From DATFJT01 sp965230755 (lineage in GTDB: Bacteria > Bacteroidota > Bacteroidia > Chitinophagales > Saprospiraceae), in contig CBDDLT010000006.1 in the NCBI GenBank assembly GCA_965230755.1, positions 16,960 through 80,959 on the forward strand: a DNA stretch of 64,000 bases. The letters are read 5' to 3'. Numbering within the stretch: the stretch's first letter is position 1; the number at the start of each line of letters is the position of its first letter. Below are positions 55,547 to 64,000 of the stretch, one piece after another. The translations under genes were made by a program, and so were the position numbers. Below the pieces are notes generated by a model. The model was not told the DNA's origin and did no database searches. It saw nothing but the letters and a program-made list of their open reading frames with translations.

Positions 55547-56101
55547 TTATTTCCATATTTCCCACCATTTTTTGGTTCCAACTCCCTTTTTGGCCCGTTC
55601 TCTCTTATATATTTCCTCTGCATCCATGCCTAACACTTTTCTAGCATTGACAGCTACTAAAAAGTCTTCGTGATTGATATAATTATTAATCTTATCATTG
55701 ATTTTGGAGTCTCGGAATTGAGCCAAATAGTGAAAGACGCTGATAAGGGAAAAATTATCTACGATTTTGTCTATTTCATTCAAAGCTATCTCTTTCATTT
55801 CCTCATCGCCATTTTTGATTTCATTGATATAGCTTGCCCACATAATTTTCCTAGGAGGACCTTCGGATAAACCTAGTCGTTTTCGAAGGGTAGGGATTGA
55901 GCTTGTGGATTTCAATATGACCAAGGTTTCTCCAATCAAATCGTCATCTTCCGTTTCAAGCATTTCTATCAGTTTTTGCTCCACTTCTGTTTTTTCCGCT
56001 TCTTTCAGCTTCAAAACCATGTGTTTATTACTGAATCCATTCCGATGTTGGTAGTCAGCAGGCGGAATAAGTTCTTTTATTAATTGGTCGATGTTTTTCA
56101 T
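55547..56101 (-). CDS. Helical protein of unknown function
   Basis: The 184-residue protein is predicted to be mostly alpha-helical, with repeating ~30-residue helical pairs (around KLIEMLETEDDDLIGETLVILKS and KEIALNEIDKIVDNFSLISV) that recall HEAT-like repeats. The C-terminus is basic and Trp-rich (GTKKWWEIWK). No signal peptide is seen. I do not recognise the family. Confidence 0.5.
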   Translation of the reverse strand: MKNIDQLIKELIPPADYQHRNGFSNKHMVLKLKEAEKTEVEQKLIEMLETEDDDLIGETLVILKSTSSIPTLRKRLGLSEGPPRKIMWASYINEIKNGDEEMKEIALNEIDKIVDNFSLISVFHYLAQFRDSKINDKINNYINHEDFLVAVNARKVLGMDAEEIYKRERAKKGVGTKKWWEIWK

Positions 56102-56158
56102 TATGTTTTGTTTAGGTTGTTTGAGATGGATTAGTCTAACACCTTAGATGTACTCAAA

Positions 56159-56359
56159 TTACTCTGTTTTTTCAGCTTTGTAATCAATCGTCTTTTTCAT
56201 TCCCTTTCCTTTACAAAAATGAAGAATTTTGCTCCTTTGGTAGGTTTTCCCGTCATCTTTATCAACGACACTTTCAAATGTCTTCGACTTAATTACTAGT
56301 GTTTCTTTTACTTGTATTCGCTCGGGGTAATAGAGATTTTTGTGATAAAATTCCCGTTT
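56159..56359 (-). other. Start-less open frame, possible gene remnant
   Basis: On the minus strand, a frame of ~66 codons runs from just after a TAG at 56362 to a TAA at 56159-56161. It reads ...YPERIQVKETLVIKSKTF and VVDKDDGKTYQRSKILHF, K-rich and plausible as protein, but it has no ATG or GTG near its beginning and overlaps the end of the 143-residue gene in another frame. It may be a degraded gene end or chance. Confidence 0.25.
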
Positions 56360-56739
56360 CTATCTTTATACATGTAATTCATAGTTACATTATTTTCTCG
56401 AAACGTCTTCATATCGGGATTGTTTCTCATATTGTTCGCAAGCATCTGCTTTAAGCCATTTTCCATCTCTTCAATATCGATCTCGTCAACCGTATTATTA
56501 ATCAAGGTGTAGTGATATTGAAAGATATTATTAGGTAAGGCAATCGTATTGTCTAACTGAGTCTCACTATCGACCATTATAGGTAAGGATTTGTTTATTT
56601 CACTTGCCGCATTCATTAAAACTTTGTCGAGCGATGGTGGTGCCAATAGAAACTGCTGTACGAGGAAATAGGTTAATATTCCTACTGCCACTCCAATAAT
56701 GGTTTTCAATTGGTTGCTTTTGTTACTTTTTTCGTTCAT
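56308..56739 (-). CDS. Membrane-anchored protein of unknown function
   Basis: The 143-residue protein has an N-terminal membrane segment (IIGVAVGILTYFLVQQFLL, ~14-32) followed by a ~105-residue soluble domain with alpha/beta character (SLDKVLMNAASEINKSLPIMV; MENGLKQMLANNMRNNPDM). It probably faces the extracytoplasmic side. No family was recognised. The 3' neighbourhood contains a start-less open frame (56159-56359) that may be related. Confidence 0.5.
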   Translation of the reverse strand: MNEKSNKSNQLKTIIGVAVGILTYFLVQQFLLAPPSLDKVLMNAASEINKSLPIMVDSETQLDNTIALPNNIFQYHYTLINNTVDEIDIEEMENGLKQMLANNMRNNPDMKTFRENNVTMNYMYKDRNGNFITKISITPSEYK

Positions 56740-56838
56740 TTTTTTAGTATTAATGGTGAATTGTGATCAACGGTCCCCAAAAATGTATGAAGTTAATTGA
56801 ATTCAACTCGACGATTATGACATGTGCTCTAATATTAC

Positions 56839-57963
56839 TCACATGGCCTTAACTTTTTGATTTATTTCTTTCAGATGTGGCTTAATCGCTTTATTCAGTT
56901 TCACCATCATAGAGGTGATATGAGGTATTGTGTTAGACCAAGTATCTTCATCAAAAATGTCAAAAGTTTCATCTTCATATTTAATTCGACATGCTCTTTT
57001 AGCTTCAAGTCTTTCCCAGTCTAAGGGGCCACCAAAAGATTTTTCAATTAGTTCTTTCCTGGACAGAAGTAAATTAAAAATGAATTCGTTTTCCTCTTTA
57101 ATTCCACGATCAATATAAAGTTCCGCTTTACAATTTTTCTTCGACGCACTAAAATTGAATCCAACTCCTCTTACACCTGAACCTGCTCCTATCCAATTAT
57201 ACTTTCCTGCACTTATATTTGAGAATAATTCACTTTTAGAATTCATTTCCTTGAGGATTTGGTTCCAATATTTGAGTCTGTAGATATGTCTGTTTTTGAG
57301 CTCTTCCTGAGAAGCTATTTCTTCTTGAGTTTTTTCTGCTATGCTTATGGAATACTCTACTGATTCTTTAGTAGGAATTATTTGATCGACATTCAAGAAA
57401 AGATGATTACCCATCGAGTATGGTGTTGCTTGAAAGCATTGTATCCGCAACCCATAATTCAAAAGCCAAATAACTGTTGAAGTAACTTCTTTTCTGAAGT
57501 TTCCCGAAACGAGTATCATTCTTTGAGTAGTTCCAGAGTTTAGGCTTATTTCTTCAATTTCAAGATCATCTAAAAATTCAGATATTGCCTCTTCAGCTCT
57601 TATTTCCGAATTGTTTTTATCAAGGTATTCCTGAAATATTTTGACAATTTGTGATTTCTTTAGACTTGAGCAGTAGGATGCATATTTTAAACATTGCCAA
57701 GTGACATTTTTGCCACTATCGTCAAGTTTGTTTTCAATTATTACAAGATTTCCTCTTTTGTCTAATGCTAATAGGTCCAGACGTTCCTTGGTGTCCGTGA
57801 AGCCACTAAATTCTTTTTGGATGATCAGAAGTTCTTCCCCAAGTGCATTAGGGTTTTTGGCAAACCACTCTTGAAGGTTCTCCCGCTCTTTCAATCCTAA
57901 TTCGGTAAATGTTCTCTGTTTGAGTTTTTCAATTTTATTTTCCTGTTGATTTATTAAAAACAT
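56839..57963 (-). CDS. PD-(D/E)XK nuclease-like protein with DUF4268-like domain
   Basis: The 374-residue protein has an N-terminal helical region, then a PD-(D/E)XK-like core: D63 in RLDLLALDKRGNLVIIENKLD with E77-N-K79, the arrangement seen in NucS-type DNA nucleases. The C-terminal ~150 residues fit the DUF4268-like region (RLKYWNQILKEMNSK, IGAGSGVRGVGFNFS, ELYIDRG). It is likely to cut or bind nucleic acid, but substrate is not shown. It lies next to a type I restriction-modification operon on the same strand (113 bp upstream of its start is the end of hsdR), consistent with a defence island. Confidence 0.75.
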   Translation of the reverse strand: MFLINQQENKIEKLKQRTFTELGLKERENLQEWFAKNPNALGEELLIIQKEFSGFTDTKERLDLLALDKRGNLVIIENKLDDSGKNVTWQCLKYASYCSSLKKSQIVKIFQEYLDKNNSEIRAEEAISEFLDDLEIEEISLNSGTTQRMILVSGNFRKEVTSTVIWLLNYGLRIQCFQATPYSMGNHLFLNVDQIIPTKESVEYSISIAEKTQEEIASQEELKNRHIYRLKYWNQILKEMNSKSELFSNISAGKYNWIGAGSGVRGVGFNFSASKKNCKAELYIDRGIKEENEFIFNLLLSRKELIEKSFGGPLDWERLEAKRACRIKYEDETFDIFDEDTWSNTIPHITSMMVKLNKAIKPHLKEINQKVKAM

Positions 57964-58076
57964 AGTTTATCGTTAAGGTTTGTAAGTAATGGATTGAAGA
58001 TATCCAATGCATCGCTGATGATAGGCTGTAATGGCCTTACGTTAAATGCAGGAAATCTTTTGTTAAGTAATTCACT

Positions 58077-61000
58077 TTACACATTTCTATTCTTTTTAAA
58101 ATTCTCTGCCTGTTCAAATATATCTTCATACACTTCATCTCTCTCTACAGGTGGATAGTCGTGTTCATCTAAGAGAATTATCAATCCAACTTTTAAAGAT
58201 GCTTTAATGTCATCACGCTTATTCCAATCTGGAAATTTGGCTTGTTCGTCTACTAATTGCTTGACAGCTTTCGCTAAAGCAATTAATTTATCTTCAGGAT
58301 AAGTGAAGTCATATTTTCTGCATAGCTCAAGAAGAATGTCATAGAATGCCTTCTCTTCAAAGTCAATTCCTAAATTATCACCTGCTGAGAACTCTTTGTG
58401 AACTTCCCAAATCAAATCTGTCAATTGATCCGCCATTTCCTCATAGACCTCACTTCTTAGCACATCGTTTTCATCTCGTTCATTGTATCTGGCAACCAAG
58501 GCCTCCATCTTCTTGGTGAAGTCTATGCCTTTTACTTTGTTGACCTTTTTGATTTCACCTATGACTTTTGCTAATAGTTTTTGCAGCAACTTGATTTTGG
58601 TGTTTGGTAATTTGATTTTATCAATCTTGGCGAGATAGTCTTCATCAAATAGATCTTGCTCTGTGGTGCTTTCCTCTCCCAATTTGAAAATTTCTTGTAC
58701 GCCATCACTTTTCAAAGCATTTTTGATCATTTCTGTGACTTTGGCATTCATCTGAGCTGTATCTGGTGCTGTGCCTTTAGTCAATTTAAATACGATCGAT
58801 TTAACGGCTAAGTAAAAATGAGTTTGGTCTCTTTCTTCTTGAGTCAGCAATTCACTTCCTGCACAGATATCATAAGCGGCTTTTAGTCTTTTGACCAAGC
58901 CCATAAATCGGGTCTCTAATTCTTTGGTGGCTTGTACATATTCGGCAGCCATATTCAAAGTGTTCAATTGCTCTAAGGCGGAACCATTGTAATATTTCGA
59001 AGCATCAAAGTTGGACATCATTTTTGCCAATAGTTCTAAATGATTGCGAACCACAACCAATGACTGAGAAATGTCTTCAAAGTTTTGCTCTTCTCCTTTG
59101 CTGTATTTAGCTAAAGCGAGATTCATTTGTTTTTTGATTCCGATGTAATCAACGACTAATCCTTTATGCTTGCCTTGATATTTTCGATTGACTCTGGAGA
59201 TGGCTTGAATCAAACTGTGTTGTTGAATCGGTTTGTAAATGTACATCGTATCTAAGAAGGGTACATCAAATCCTGTCAACCACATATCTACAACTATGGC
59301 AATCTTGAAATTTGATTTTTCATTCTTGAATTGGCGGTCGAGTTCTTTTCTGTAATCTTTTGTGCCTAGAGCATCATACATTTCTTTAGGGTCGTCCTTG
59401 CCTCTTGTCATTATCATTTTAATACGTTCCATCGGCTTGATTTCCTTTTGCTCTTTTTCTGAGAGCACTACACCTTCTTCTGCTACTTTTACTTCGGCCC
59501 ATTCTGGTCGTAGTTTGATGACTTCTTGATAGAAGTCAAATGCAATTGGACGACTGCTGCAAACAAACATTGCCTTTCCCTTTACACTTGATCCTTCTTC
59601 TATTCGCTTTTCGTAATGTTCTACAAAGTCTCGTGCTATCTCTGCCAAAATCTCGGGATCACCTAAGATAGCATTCATCGTGGCAGATTGCTTTTTGCTC
59701 TCTTCTATCTGATACTCATTGGCTCCTGCTGCTGCGGCTTCTTCATAGTAGGTTTCTATTTTTGCCAATTCGCTATTCTGCAAGGCTACTTTTGCTGCTC
59801 TTCCTTCATAGACGATGCGAACAGTGATTTCATCTTTTACAGATTCGGTCATTGTGTAAGCATCTACAACTTTACCAAATACATCTAAAGTAGCATCCAC
59901 CGGTGTTCCCGTAAATCCTACATAAGTGGCATTAGGTAGCGAGTCGTGTAGGTACTTGGCAAAGCCATAGGTTTTCTTGACGCCTTTTTCGGTGACTAGT
60001 ATTTTTTGGTCTAAGTTGGTTTGGCTTCTATGGGCTTCATCGGAGATACAAATGATATTGGATCGTTCGGTCAATAACTCAATGTCTTCTGAAAATTTGT
60101 GAATGGTGGTCAAGAATACGCCACCACTTTTTCTGCCCCGCAATAATTCTCCGAGTTCCTTTCTGCTCTCTACACTGATGATGGTATCATCTCCAATGTA
60201 CTCTTTGGCATTGGTGAATTGTCCTGAAAGCTGATTGTCCAAATCTGTTCTATCTGTAATTAATACAATAGTCGGATTCTCAAACTCTACGCTTTTCATC
60301 AAAAGTCTGGTCAAGAAAAGCATTGTAAAACTCTTACCACAGCCAGTTGCACCAAAGTAAGTCCCACCTTTTCCGTCACCTTCTGGCTTTTGGGCTTTCT
60401 TGATATTGTCATACAAGGCTCTTGCTGCATAATACTGCGGATAGCGACAAACGATCTTTTCATCTTTCTTGGATGAGTCAGGAATGTAAATGAAGTTTTG
60501 AATTATGTCTCTTATTCTAGACTGATTCAACATTCCTTGCACCAAAGTAAACATACTGTCAATGCCATCTACATCTTTTGCTAATCCTGCAATGCGTCTC
60601 CAAGCATAGAAGAACTCATATGAGGCAAAGAATGAACCTGCCTTGTTATTGATGCCATCGCTGATAATGCAAAAGGCATTGTAAATAAAAAGGTGTGGAA
60701 TGTCTCGTTTGTATCGAGTAGTTAACTGTACATAAGCATCGTGTATGGTCGCATCTTCTCTTATGGCAGATTTGAACTCTAATACCACCAATGGCAATCC
60801 ATTGATATAAATGATGCCATCAGGAACACGTTTTTGAGTGCCGACTATTTCCAATTGATTGACAAAGCGATAGATGTTTTTGTCTTCACCATATTTTGAA
60901 TCAGGCTCTGCTGCTATATCCTCCTTACTGGCGGACAAGTGTGTTAGTTTGTCCTTTTTATGCTGTTGTTTGGAGAGGCCCGTATAATCAATGAGCTGTA

Positions 61001-61316
61001 TGTAAATGTCTTTTTGGCTTCGGTCTTCTCTTTTGAGAATAAAGCCATCAGATAGCATTCGGATAAAGGACTTATTACTTTCATAAATGGCTGTATCAGA
61101 TAGAGAAGATATTTGCAGAATGATACTATCAATTTCTACATCTGAGATATTTACAAATTGATATCTCTCTTTTAGATAATGCCGCAAATCATCTTCAAGG
61201 ATGACAGCATCTTCTTTTCTATCAAGCGTTGTCCCAAGGGTATGCGGATAGCCTTCTTGGGCTAATAATTCTATGAAACTCTCTTCTAACTTATATTCTG
61301 TGAATTTTCCGTTCAT
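58077..61316 (-). CDS. hsdR: Type I restriction endonuclease subunit R (HsdR)
   Basis: Read from ATG 61316, the product is 1,079 residues. The N-terminal nuclease domain shows PDGIIYINGLPLVVLEFKSA, with D166, E180 and K182 as the PD-(D/E)XK residues. The motor shows Walker A GATGCGKS (322-329) and DEAH box (426-429) in ISDEAHRS, then VGFTGTP and later helicase motifs QAISRVNRKYQGK. HsdR translocates DNA with ATP and cuts remote from the recognition site. The C-terminal ~300 residues are helical, as expected. A longer frame from 61403 would run into the repeat and GxxExxY gene and is not preferred. The complete system also needs HsdM and HsdS (encoded at 63074 and 61846). Confidence 0.95.
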   Translation of the reverse strand: MNGKFTEYKLEESFIELLAQEGYPHTLGTTLDRKEDAVILEDDLRHYLKERYQFVNISDVEIDSIILQISSLSDTAIYESNKSFIRMLSDGFILKREDRSQKDIYIQLIDYTGLSKQQHKKDKLTHLSASKEDIAAEPDSKYGEDKNIYRFVNQLEIVGTQKRVPDGIIYINGLPLVVLEFKSAIREDATIHDAYVQLTTRYKRDIPHLFIYNAFCIISDGINNKAGSFFASYEFFYAWRRIAGLAKDVDGIDSMFTLVQGMLNQSRIRDIIQNFIYIPDSSKKDEKIVCRYPQYYAARALYDNIKKAQKPEGDGKGGTYFGATGCGKSFTMLFLTRLLMKSVEFENPTIVLITDRTDLDNQLSGQFTNAKEYIGDDTIISVESRKELGELLRGRKSGGVFLTTIHKFSEDIELLTERSNIICISDEAHRSQTNLDQKILVTEKGVKKTYGFAKYLHDSLPNATYVGFTGTPVDATLDVFGKVVDAYTMTESVKDEITVRIVYEGRAAKVALQNSELAKIETYYEEAAAAGANEYQIEESKKQSATMNAILGDPEILAEIARDFVEHYEKRIEEGSSVKGKAMFVCSSRPIAFDFYQEVIKLRPEWAEVKVAEEGVVLSEKEQKEIKPMERIKMIMTRGKDDPKEMYDALGTKDYRKELDRQFKNEKSNFKIAIVVDMWLTGFDVPFLDTMYIYKPIQQHSLIQAISRVNRKYQGKHKGLVVDYIGIKKQMNLALAKYSKGEEQNFEDISQSLVVVRNHLELLAKMMSNFDASKYYNGSALEQLNTLNMAAEYVQATKELETRFMGLVKRLKAAYDICAGSELLTQEERDQTHFYLAVKSIVFKLTKGTAPDTAQMNAKVTEMIKNALKSDGVQEIFKLGEESTTEQDLFDEDYLAKIDKIKLPNTKIKLLQKLLAKVIGEIKKVNKVKGIDFTKKMEALVARYNERDENDVLRSEVYEEMADQLTDLIWEVHKEFSAGDNLGIDFEEKAFYDILLELCRKYDFTYPEDKLIALAKAVKQLVDEQAKFPDWNKRDDIKASLKVGLIILLDEHDYPPVERDEVYEDIFEQAENFKKNRNV

Positions 61317-61323
61317 ATTATCT

Positions 61324-61360
61324 GAACCCTGATTTTCTTGATGTTCATAATTTCTTGATT
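61324..61360. repeat. 37-bp direct repeat, left copy
   Basis: GAACCCTGATT...TTGATG...TCAT.ATTTCTTGATT; matches the copy at 61741-61777 at 32 of 37 positions. It overlaps the 3' end of the GxxExxY gene and lies 8 bp before the hsdR start codon. Confidence 0.8.
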
Positions 61361-61725
61361 TTGTTGTTGTGTACTCTTTTGTGCTGAAGGCTTTTAGCTC
61401 CAAAATTGATCAATAAACCAATTTCCAGGTCGTAAGCTTCCACATAATTCATAGCTTGGGCTAAATGAACATCTTCTAAATTAATGAGGGCTTTTATTTC
61501 TACCATAATTTTATCCTCTACAAAAAAGTCTACTCTTCTTGTCCCTATTTCATAACCTTTATATTGTAATTGCATTTCGTGTTCCCTGGAATATTCAATT
61601 CCCTGTGAAGTCATTTCTATGGCTAAAGCTCTTTGATAGATGACCTCTTGAAATCCATTTCCCAAATGCTTATGCACTTCCATGGCACAACCGATGATTT
61701 TATATGTTAGGTCTTGGTATTTCAT
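61345..61725 (-). CDS. GxxExxY protein, PD-(D/E)XK-like
   Basis: The 126-residue protein belongs to the GxxExxY family (TIGR04256/PF13366): G24-F-Q-E27-V-I-Y30 and a nuclease-like core RVDFFVEDKIMVEIKAL with D66, E76 and K78. Such genes are widespread in Bacteroidota and other bacteria, often carried as single-gene islands with short flanking repeats; the function is unknown. Here it is flanked by 37-bp direct repeats and interrupts the hsdS-hsdR interval. The gene is complete and in the same direction as the RM genes. Confidence 0.93.
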   Translation of the reverse strand: MKYQDLTYKIIGCAMEVHKHLGNGFQEVIYQRALAIEMTSQGIEYSREHEMQLQYKGYEIGTRRVDFFVEDKIMVEIKALINLEDVHLAQAMNYVEAYDLEIGLLINFGAKSLQHKRVHNNKIKKL

Positions 61726-61740
61726 CTTTTCATTTATCTC

Positions 61741-61777
61741 GAACCCTGATTAGTTTGATGGTCATGATTTCTTGATT
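61741..61777. repeat. 37-bp direct repeat, right copy
   Basis: The partner of 61324-61360, in direct orientation, 15 bp upstream of the GxxExxY start codon. It is followed by more related words (ATCATGG, GGTTCAGAC on either strand) up to 61840. Repeat plus gene plus repeat has the shape of an inserted cassette. Confidence 0.78.
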
Positions 61778-61845
61778 ATTGCTTAAATCATGGCAATCTA
61801 ATAATCCTTCAAAATCATGGTTCAGACCTTCTGTGAACTTTTCTT

Positions 61846-63090
61846 TCATAATGCTGCCGCTTTTTGAGGTGATTTATTGCTTGCCATTTTTGAAAGAAGA
61901 AGCGTTTTTAATTTTTGTAATCTTTTATTTTCATCAATATTAGAATACCATTTTGAATAATGCTCTCTGAGATATTCATTCCAAATATTTTCGATTCTTG
62001 AGTCAGCAAAAAGAATCATTTTAAATTCTAAATCTCCTTCAAAAGTAATCTGTGGGAAAGTTCCAGATCTCCCTTCCGCAGTTTGTTGCAAGACTTCTAT
62101 AAATTTATCTTCAGTCAAAAGGTGATAAAACCTATAAATTGGAATTGACTCATCAAGCCTACGTAAAACCATTAATTTAGTTGAAACAACATAATCATCT
62201 GCTTCAATTCTTACCAATGCATATCTACGATTTTTGGGTCTTATTTCTGAGTAAAGAATATCGTTGTGGGCGATTACCTTTTTGGCTTGCCCTGGCATAT
62301 CATTTACATCCATATAATTTGAATGAAGAAAAGAGCCTTTTAGAATATCAGATGTATTAAAAAAAATTAATTTTTCTTTTGAAAAAGAATGTGTTTTTGA
62401 ATAGCTGAAAATTAAATCTCCAAGGACTTTCATCTCCCATCCCTCAGGCACCTCTTTCTCCAATTCCTCATTCCAAATCATCTTACCACCAGAAGATTTA
62501 TATGGCTTTCCATTTTCATCTGGAAATTCAAAGTCTAAATACCAATGTCTATACAAAGCCTGAGCGGTTTCTTCCAGTTTGGCATTAATTTGTTCATTGA
62601 GTTGGATGCGGTCTGTGACAGTTTGATATTCTGATACGATGGCTTTTTGTTCTTTTATGGATGGGATTGGGAGAGTCATATCGCAAAATGAATCCCAACC
62701 TAATTTTCCTCTAACATCTGTATCTGTATAGAACCAAGTATTTCTGTCAAACTCTTTCCGCGAAAACCACATCATTAGATAATCACCCAATAACTCATCA
62801 GGTTTGGTTATTTCGAAAACATCGTAGGCAGGAGAAACTATAAAGGGTTCAGTCTCCCTCGAAAAGGCTATGGGTAATCTATAATCACGTCCAACGTGCA
62901 TTCTGTTGCAAGAGAATTGTCCTGGTTTAACAATTTTATATTTCGATAAATCTGTCCCCACTACGTTTGCCACTGAAGGCATAAAATACTTGTCAATATT
63001 TATACCTAACAATCGGCTGTAAAGATTCTCCTTATTCTTTACATTGTTTCGTTCTATGAAATCGCCAATCCTTCTATAATTCGATTTCAT
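61846..63090 (-). CDS. hsdS: Type I restriction specificity subunit S (HsdS)
   Basis: The 414-residue HsdS carries two target-recognition domains separated by the conserved helical spacer. TRD1 ends with MTLPIPSIKEQKAIVSEY, the spacer is YQTVTDRIQLNEQINAKLEE, and the second half begins GKMIWNEELEKEVPEGWEM. The region FPQITFEGDLEFKMIL plus the C-terminal helix (NEYLREHYSKWYSNIDENK) belongs to TRD2 and its coiled coil. HsdS fixes the bipartite DNA recognition sequence. It overlaps the end of hsdM by 17 bp. The GxxExxY gene follows 120 bp later. Confidence 0.92.
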   Translation of the reverse strand: MKSNYRRIGDFIERNNVKNKENLYSRLLGINIDKYFMPSVANVVGTDLSKYKIVKPGQFSCNRMHVGRDYRLPIAFSRETEPFIVSPAYDVFEITKPDELLGDYLMMWFSRKEFDRNTWFYTDTDVRGKLGWDSFCDMTLPIPSIKEQKAIVSEYQTVTDRIQLNEQINAKLEETAQALYRHWYLDFEFPDENGKPYKSSGGKMIWNEELEKEVPEGWEMKVLGDLIFSYSKTHSFSKEKLIFFNTSDILKGSFLHSNYMDVNDMPGQAKKVIAHNDILYSEIRPKNRRYALVRIEADDYVVSTKLMVLRRLDESIPIYRFYHLLTEDKFIEVLQQTAEGRSGTFPQITFEGDLEFKMILFADSRIENIWNEYLREHYSKWYSNIDENKRLQKLKTLLLSKMASNKSPQKAAAL

Positions 63091-64000
63091 ACCCTAAATT
63101 TTTAAATACTTCTTGCAGCTTTAGATTTGACTCCAATTGCTTTTGTAATAAATCTGAGAGTTCAGTTTGCAAACCAGACATCTTACTTTCATAATCAAAA
63201 TCTTCATCTCGATTGATAAATTCGATATACTTGCTTGGCACAAGAGAATAATCCTTTTTGATGACTTCTTGTATTTTCGCACTATAAGAGTACTCTGCTT
63301 CATCTTTATACTCTCCATCTTCACTTTGCCACTGATGAAACGTGTTAGAGATTCGCTCTACTTGTTCTTGTGAAAACTGAATATACTTTTTCTCAAAAGG
63401 AATACCAATTTGGCGTAAATCCATAAAAAGAATTTTATCTTCTCTATCTCGGAACTTCCAAGTTGTGTCTCCAATCTTCTTTTCCTGCTCTTTTTTATTG
63501 CGGTTCAAAATCCACAATGTTACACTGATATTGGTCGTATAAAACATATCCTGTGGAAGGATGATAATGGCTTCGACTAATTTATTATCTATTAGTTTCT
63601 TTCGGATTTTGTATTCTTCTCCACCACCTGATAAGGCTCCATTCGCCAAGATGAATCCTGCCACACCATTTACTGATAGTTTGCTCACCATATTGAGTAT
63701 CCAAGCATAGTTGGCATTGCTCTTTGGTGGTACATCATAGCCTTTCCATCTTGGGTCGTCTTGCAGTTCATCTTCTGCTCTCCATGCTTTTTGGTTGAAG
63801 GGTGGATTCGCCATTATGTAGTCGGCTTTCAAGTCTGGATGCTGATCTCTATGAAAAGTATCCGCTGCTCTTTCACCTAAGTTGGCTGAGATGCCACGTA
63901 TCGCCAGGTTCATCTTACCTAGTTTGTAAGTGGTATTGGTGAGTTCTTGTCCATAGATGGAAACTTCCTTTTATTTCCGTTATGAGCTTCTATGAATTTG
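63074..64000 (-). pseudogene. hsdM: Type I methyltransferase subunit M (HsdM), frameshifted and partial
   Basis: The 3' part encodes the HsdM catalytic region: YIMANPPFNQKAW (NPPF motif), FILANGALSGGGEEYKIRK and KIQEVIKKDYSLVPSKY, ending near FKNLGYEIEL. The frame containing this part opens only from about 63970 (an in-frame TAA is read at 63971-63973). Before that, VSIYGQELTNTTYKLGKMNLAIRGI is the expected HsdM sequence. The preceding conserved residues KFIEAHNGNKRK are read in a different frame, from 64000 to 63964. So one base appears to be missing near 63964. The rest lies outside the window. If confirmed, the methyltransferase is inactive or the reading is a sequence error. Confidence 0.85.

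Noticed and set aside
61317..61403. Upstream start for hsdR
   Set aside because: It would read through the direct repeat into the end of the GxxExxY gene; the sequence from ATG 61316 matches a usual HsdR N-terminus.

Overview
The window looks like chromosomal DNA of a free-living Bacteroidota, most likely a marine or aquatic member of the Saprospiria/Lewinella type. This is inferred from type IX secretion (T9SS) cargo with type A and type B (gliding-motility-associated) C-terminal signals, a PorP/SprF protein, CarboxypepD_reg-plug-barrel TonB receptors, DUF7948/SBBP and HYR-like giant surface proteins, a TAnnTTTG-type -7 promoter element before pyrG, many small lipoproteins, and weak Shine-Dalgarno sequences. 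No rRNA, tRNA or CRISPR array was seen.

Layout. 1-7.3 kb: the 3' end of a T9SS type B surface protein, a divergent PiT-like permease, a retropepsin-like exported protease, and a TonB receptor preceded by a beta-helix lipoprotein, with a strong UUCG hairpin between the two. 7.6-10.3 kb: housekeeping genes (pyrG, a SpoU-type RNA methyltransferase, a PaaI-like thioesterase). 10.3-15.1 kb: a two-gene T9SS unit (giant DUF7948/SBBP/PKD cargo plus PorP/SprF). 15.4-25.5 kb: aldo/keto reductase and cysteine desulfurase, a lipoprotein methyltransferase, a tandem OmpA protein, ppk with an M14 carboxypeptidase, a Spy-like protein, DUF1801 and DUF1684 proteins. 25.5-35.9 kb: a choice-of-anchor-B/SprB-repeat T9SS type A protein, a second SpoU methyltransferase, and a 2,533-residue repeat protein with a type B signal. 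35.9-44.3 kb: a Rieske oxygenase, then a BlaI/M56 sensor-protease locus with twin operators, followed by a TPR-alpha/beta-hydrolase-TPR protein and an outer-membrane barrel.

44.3-56.7 kb, nearly all on the minus strand, is a long run of small stress and accessory genes: an ECF sigma factor with a YciI/DGPF partner, pirin, a LysE exporter, several NTF2-like lipoproteins and esterases, DUF1801, DinB, a molybdopterin oxidoreductase coupled to a small membrane protein, and a bicovalent-FAD-type oxidase. 56.8-64 kb is a restriction-modification island: a PD-(D/E)XK/DUF4268 protein, hsdR, a GxxExxY gene flanked by 37-bp direct repeats, hsdS, and an hsdM that carries an apparent one-base frameshift next to the window edge.

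The most noteworthy candidates are (i) the BlaI/M56 locus, whose sensor carries four cysteine-bracketed helical modules plus ankyrin-like repeats on its predicted extracytoplasmic side, (ii) the repeat-flanked GxxExxY cassette inside a type I RM operon, and (iii) the frameshifted hsdM. Functions are inferred from recognisable family motifs read by eye; no database search was run.
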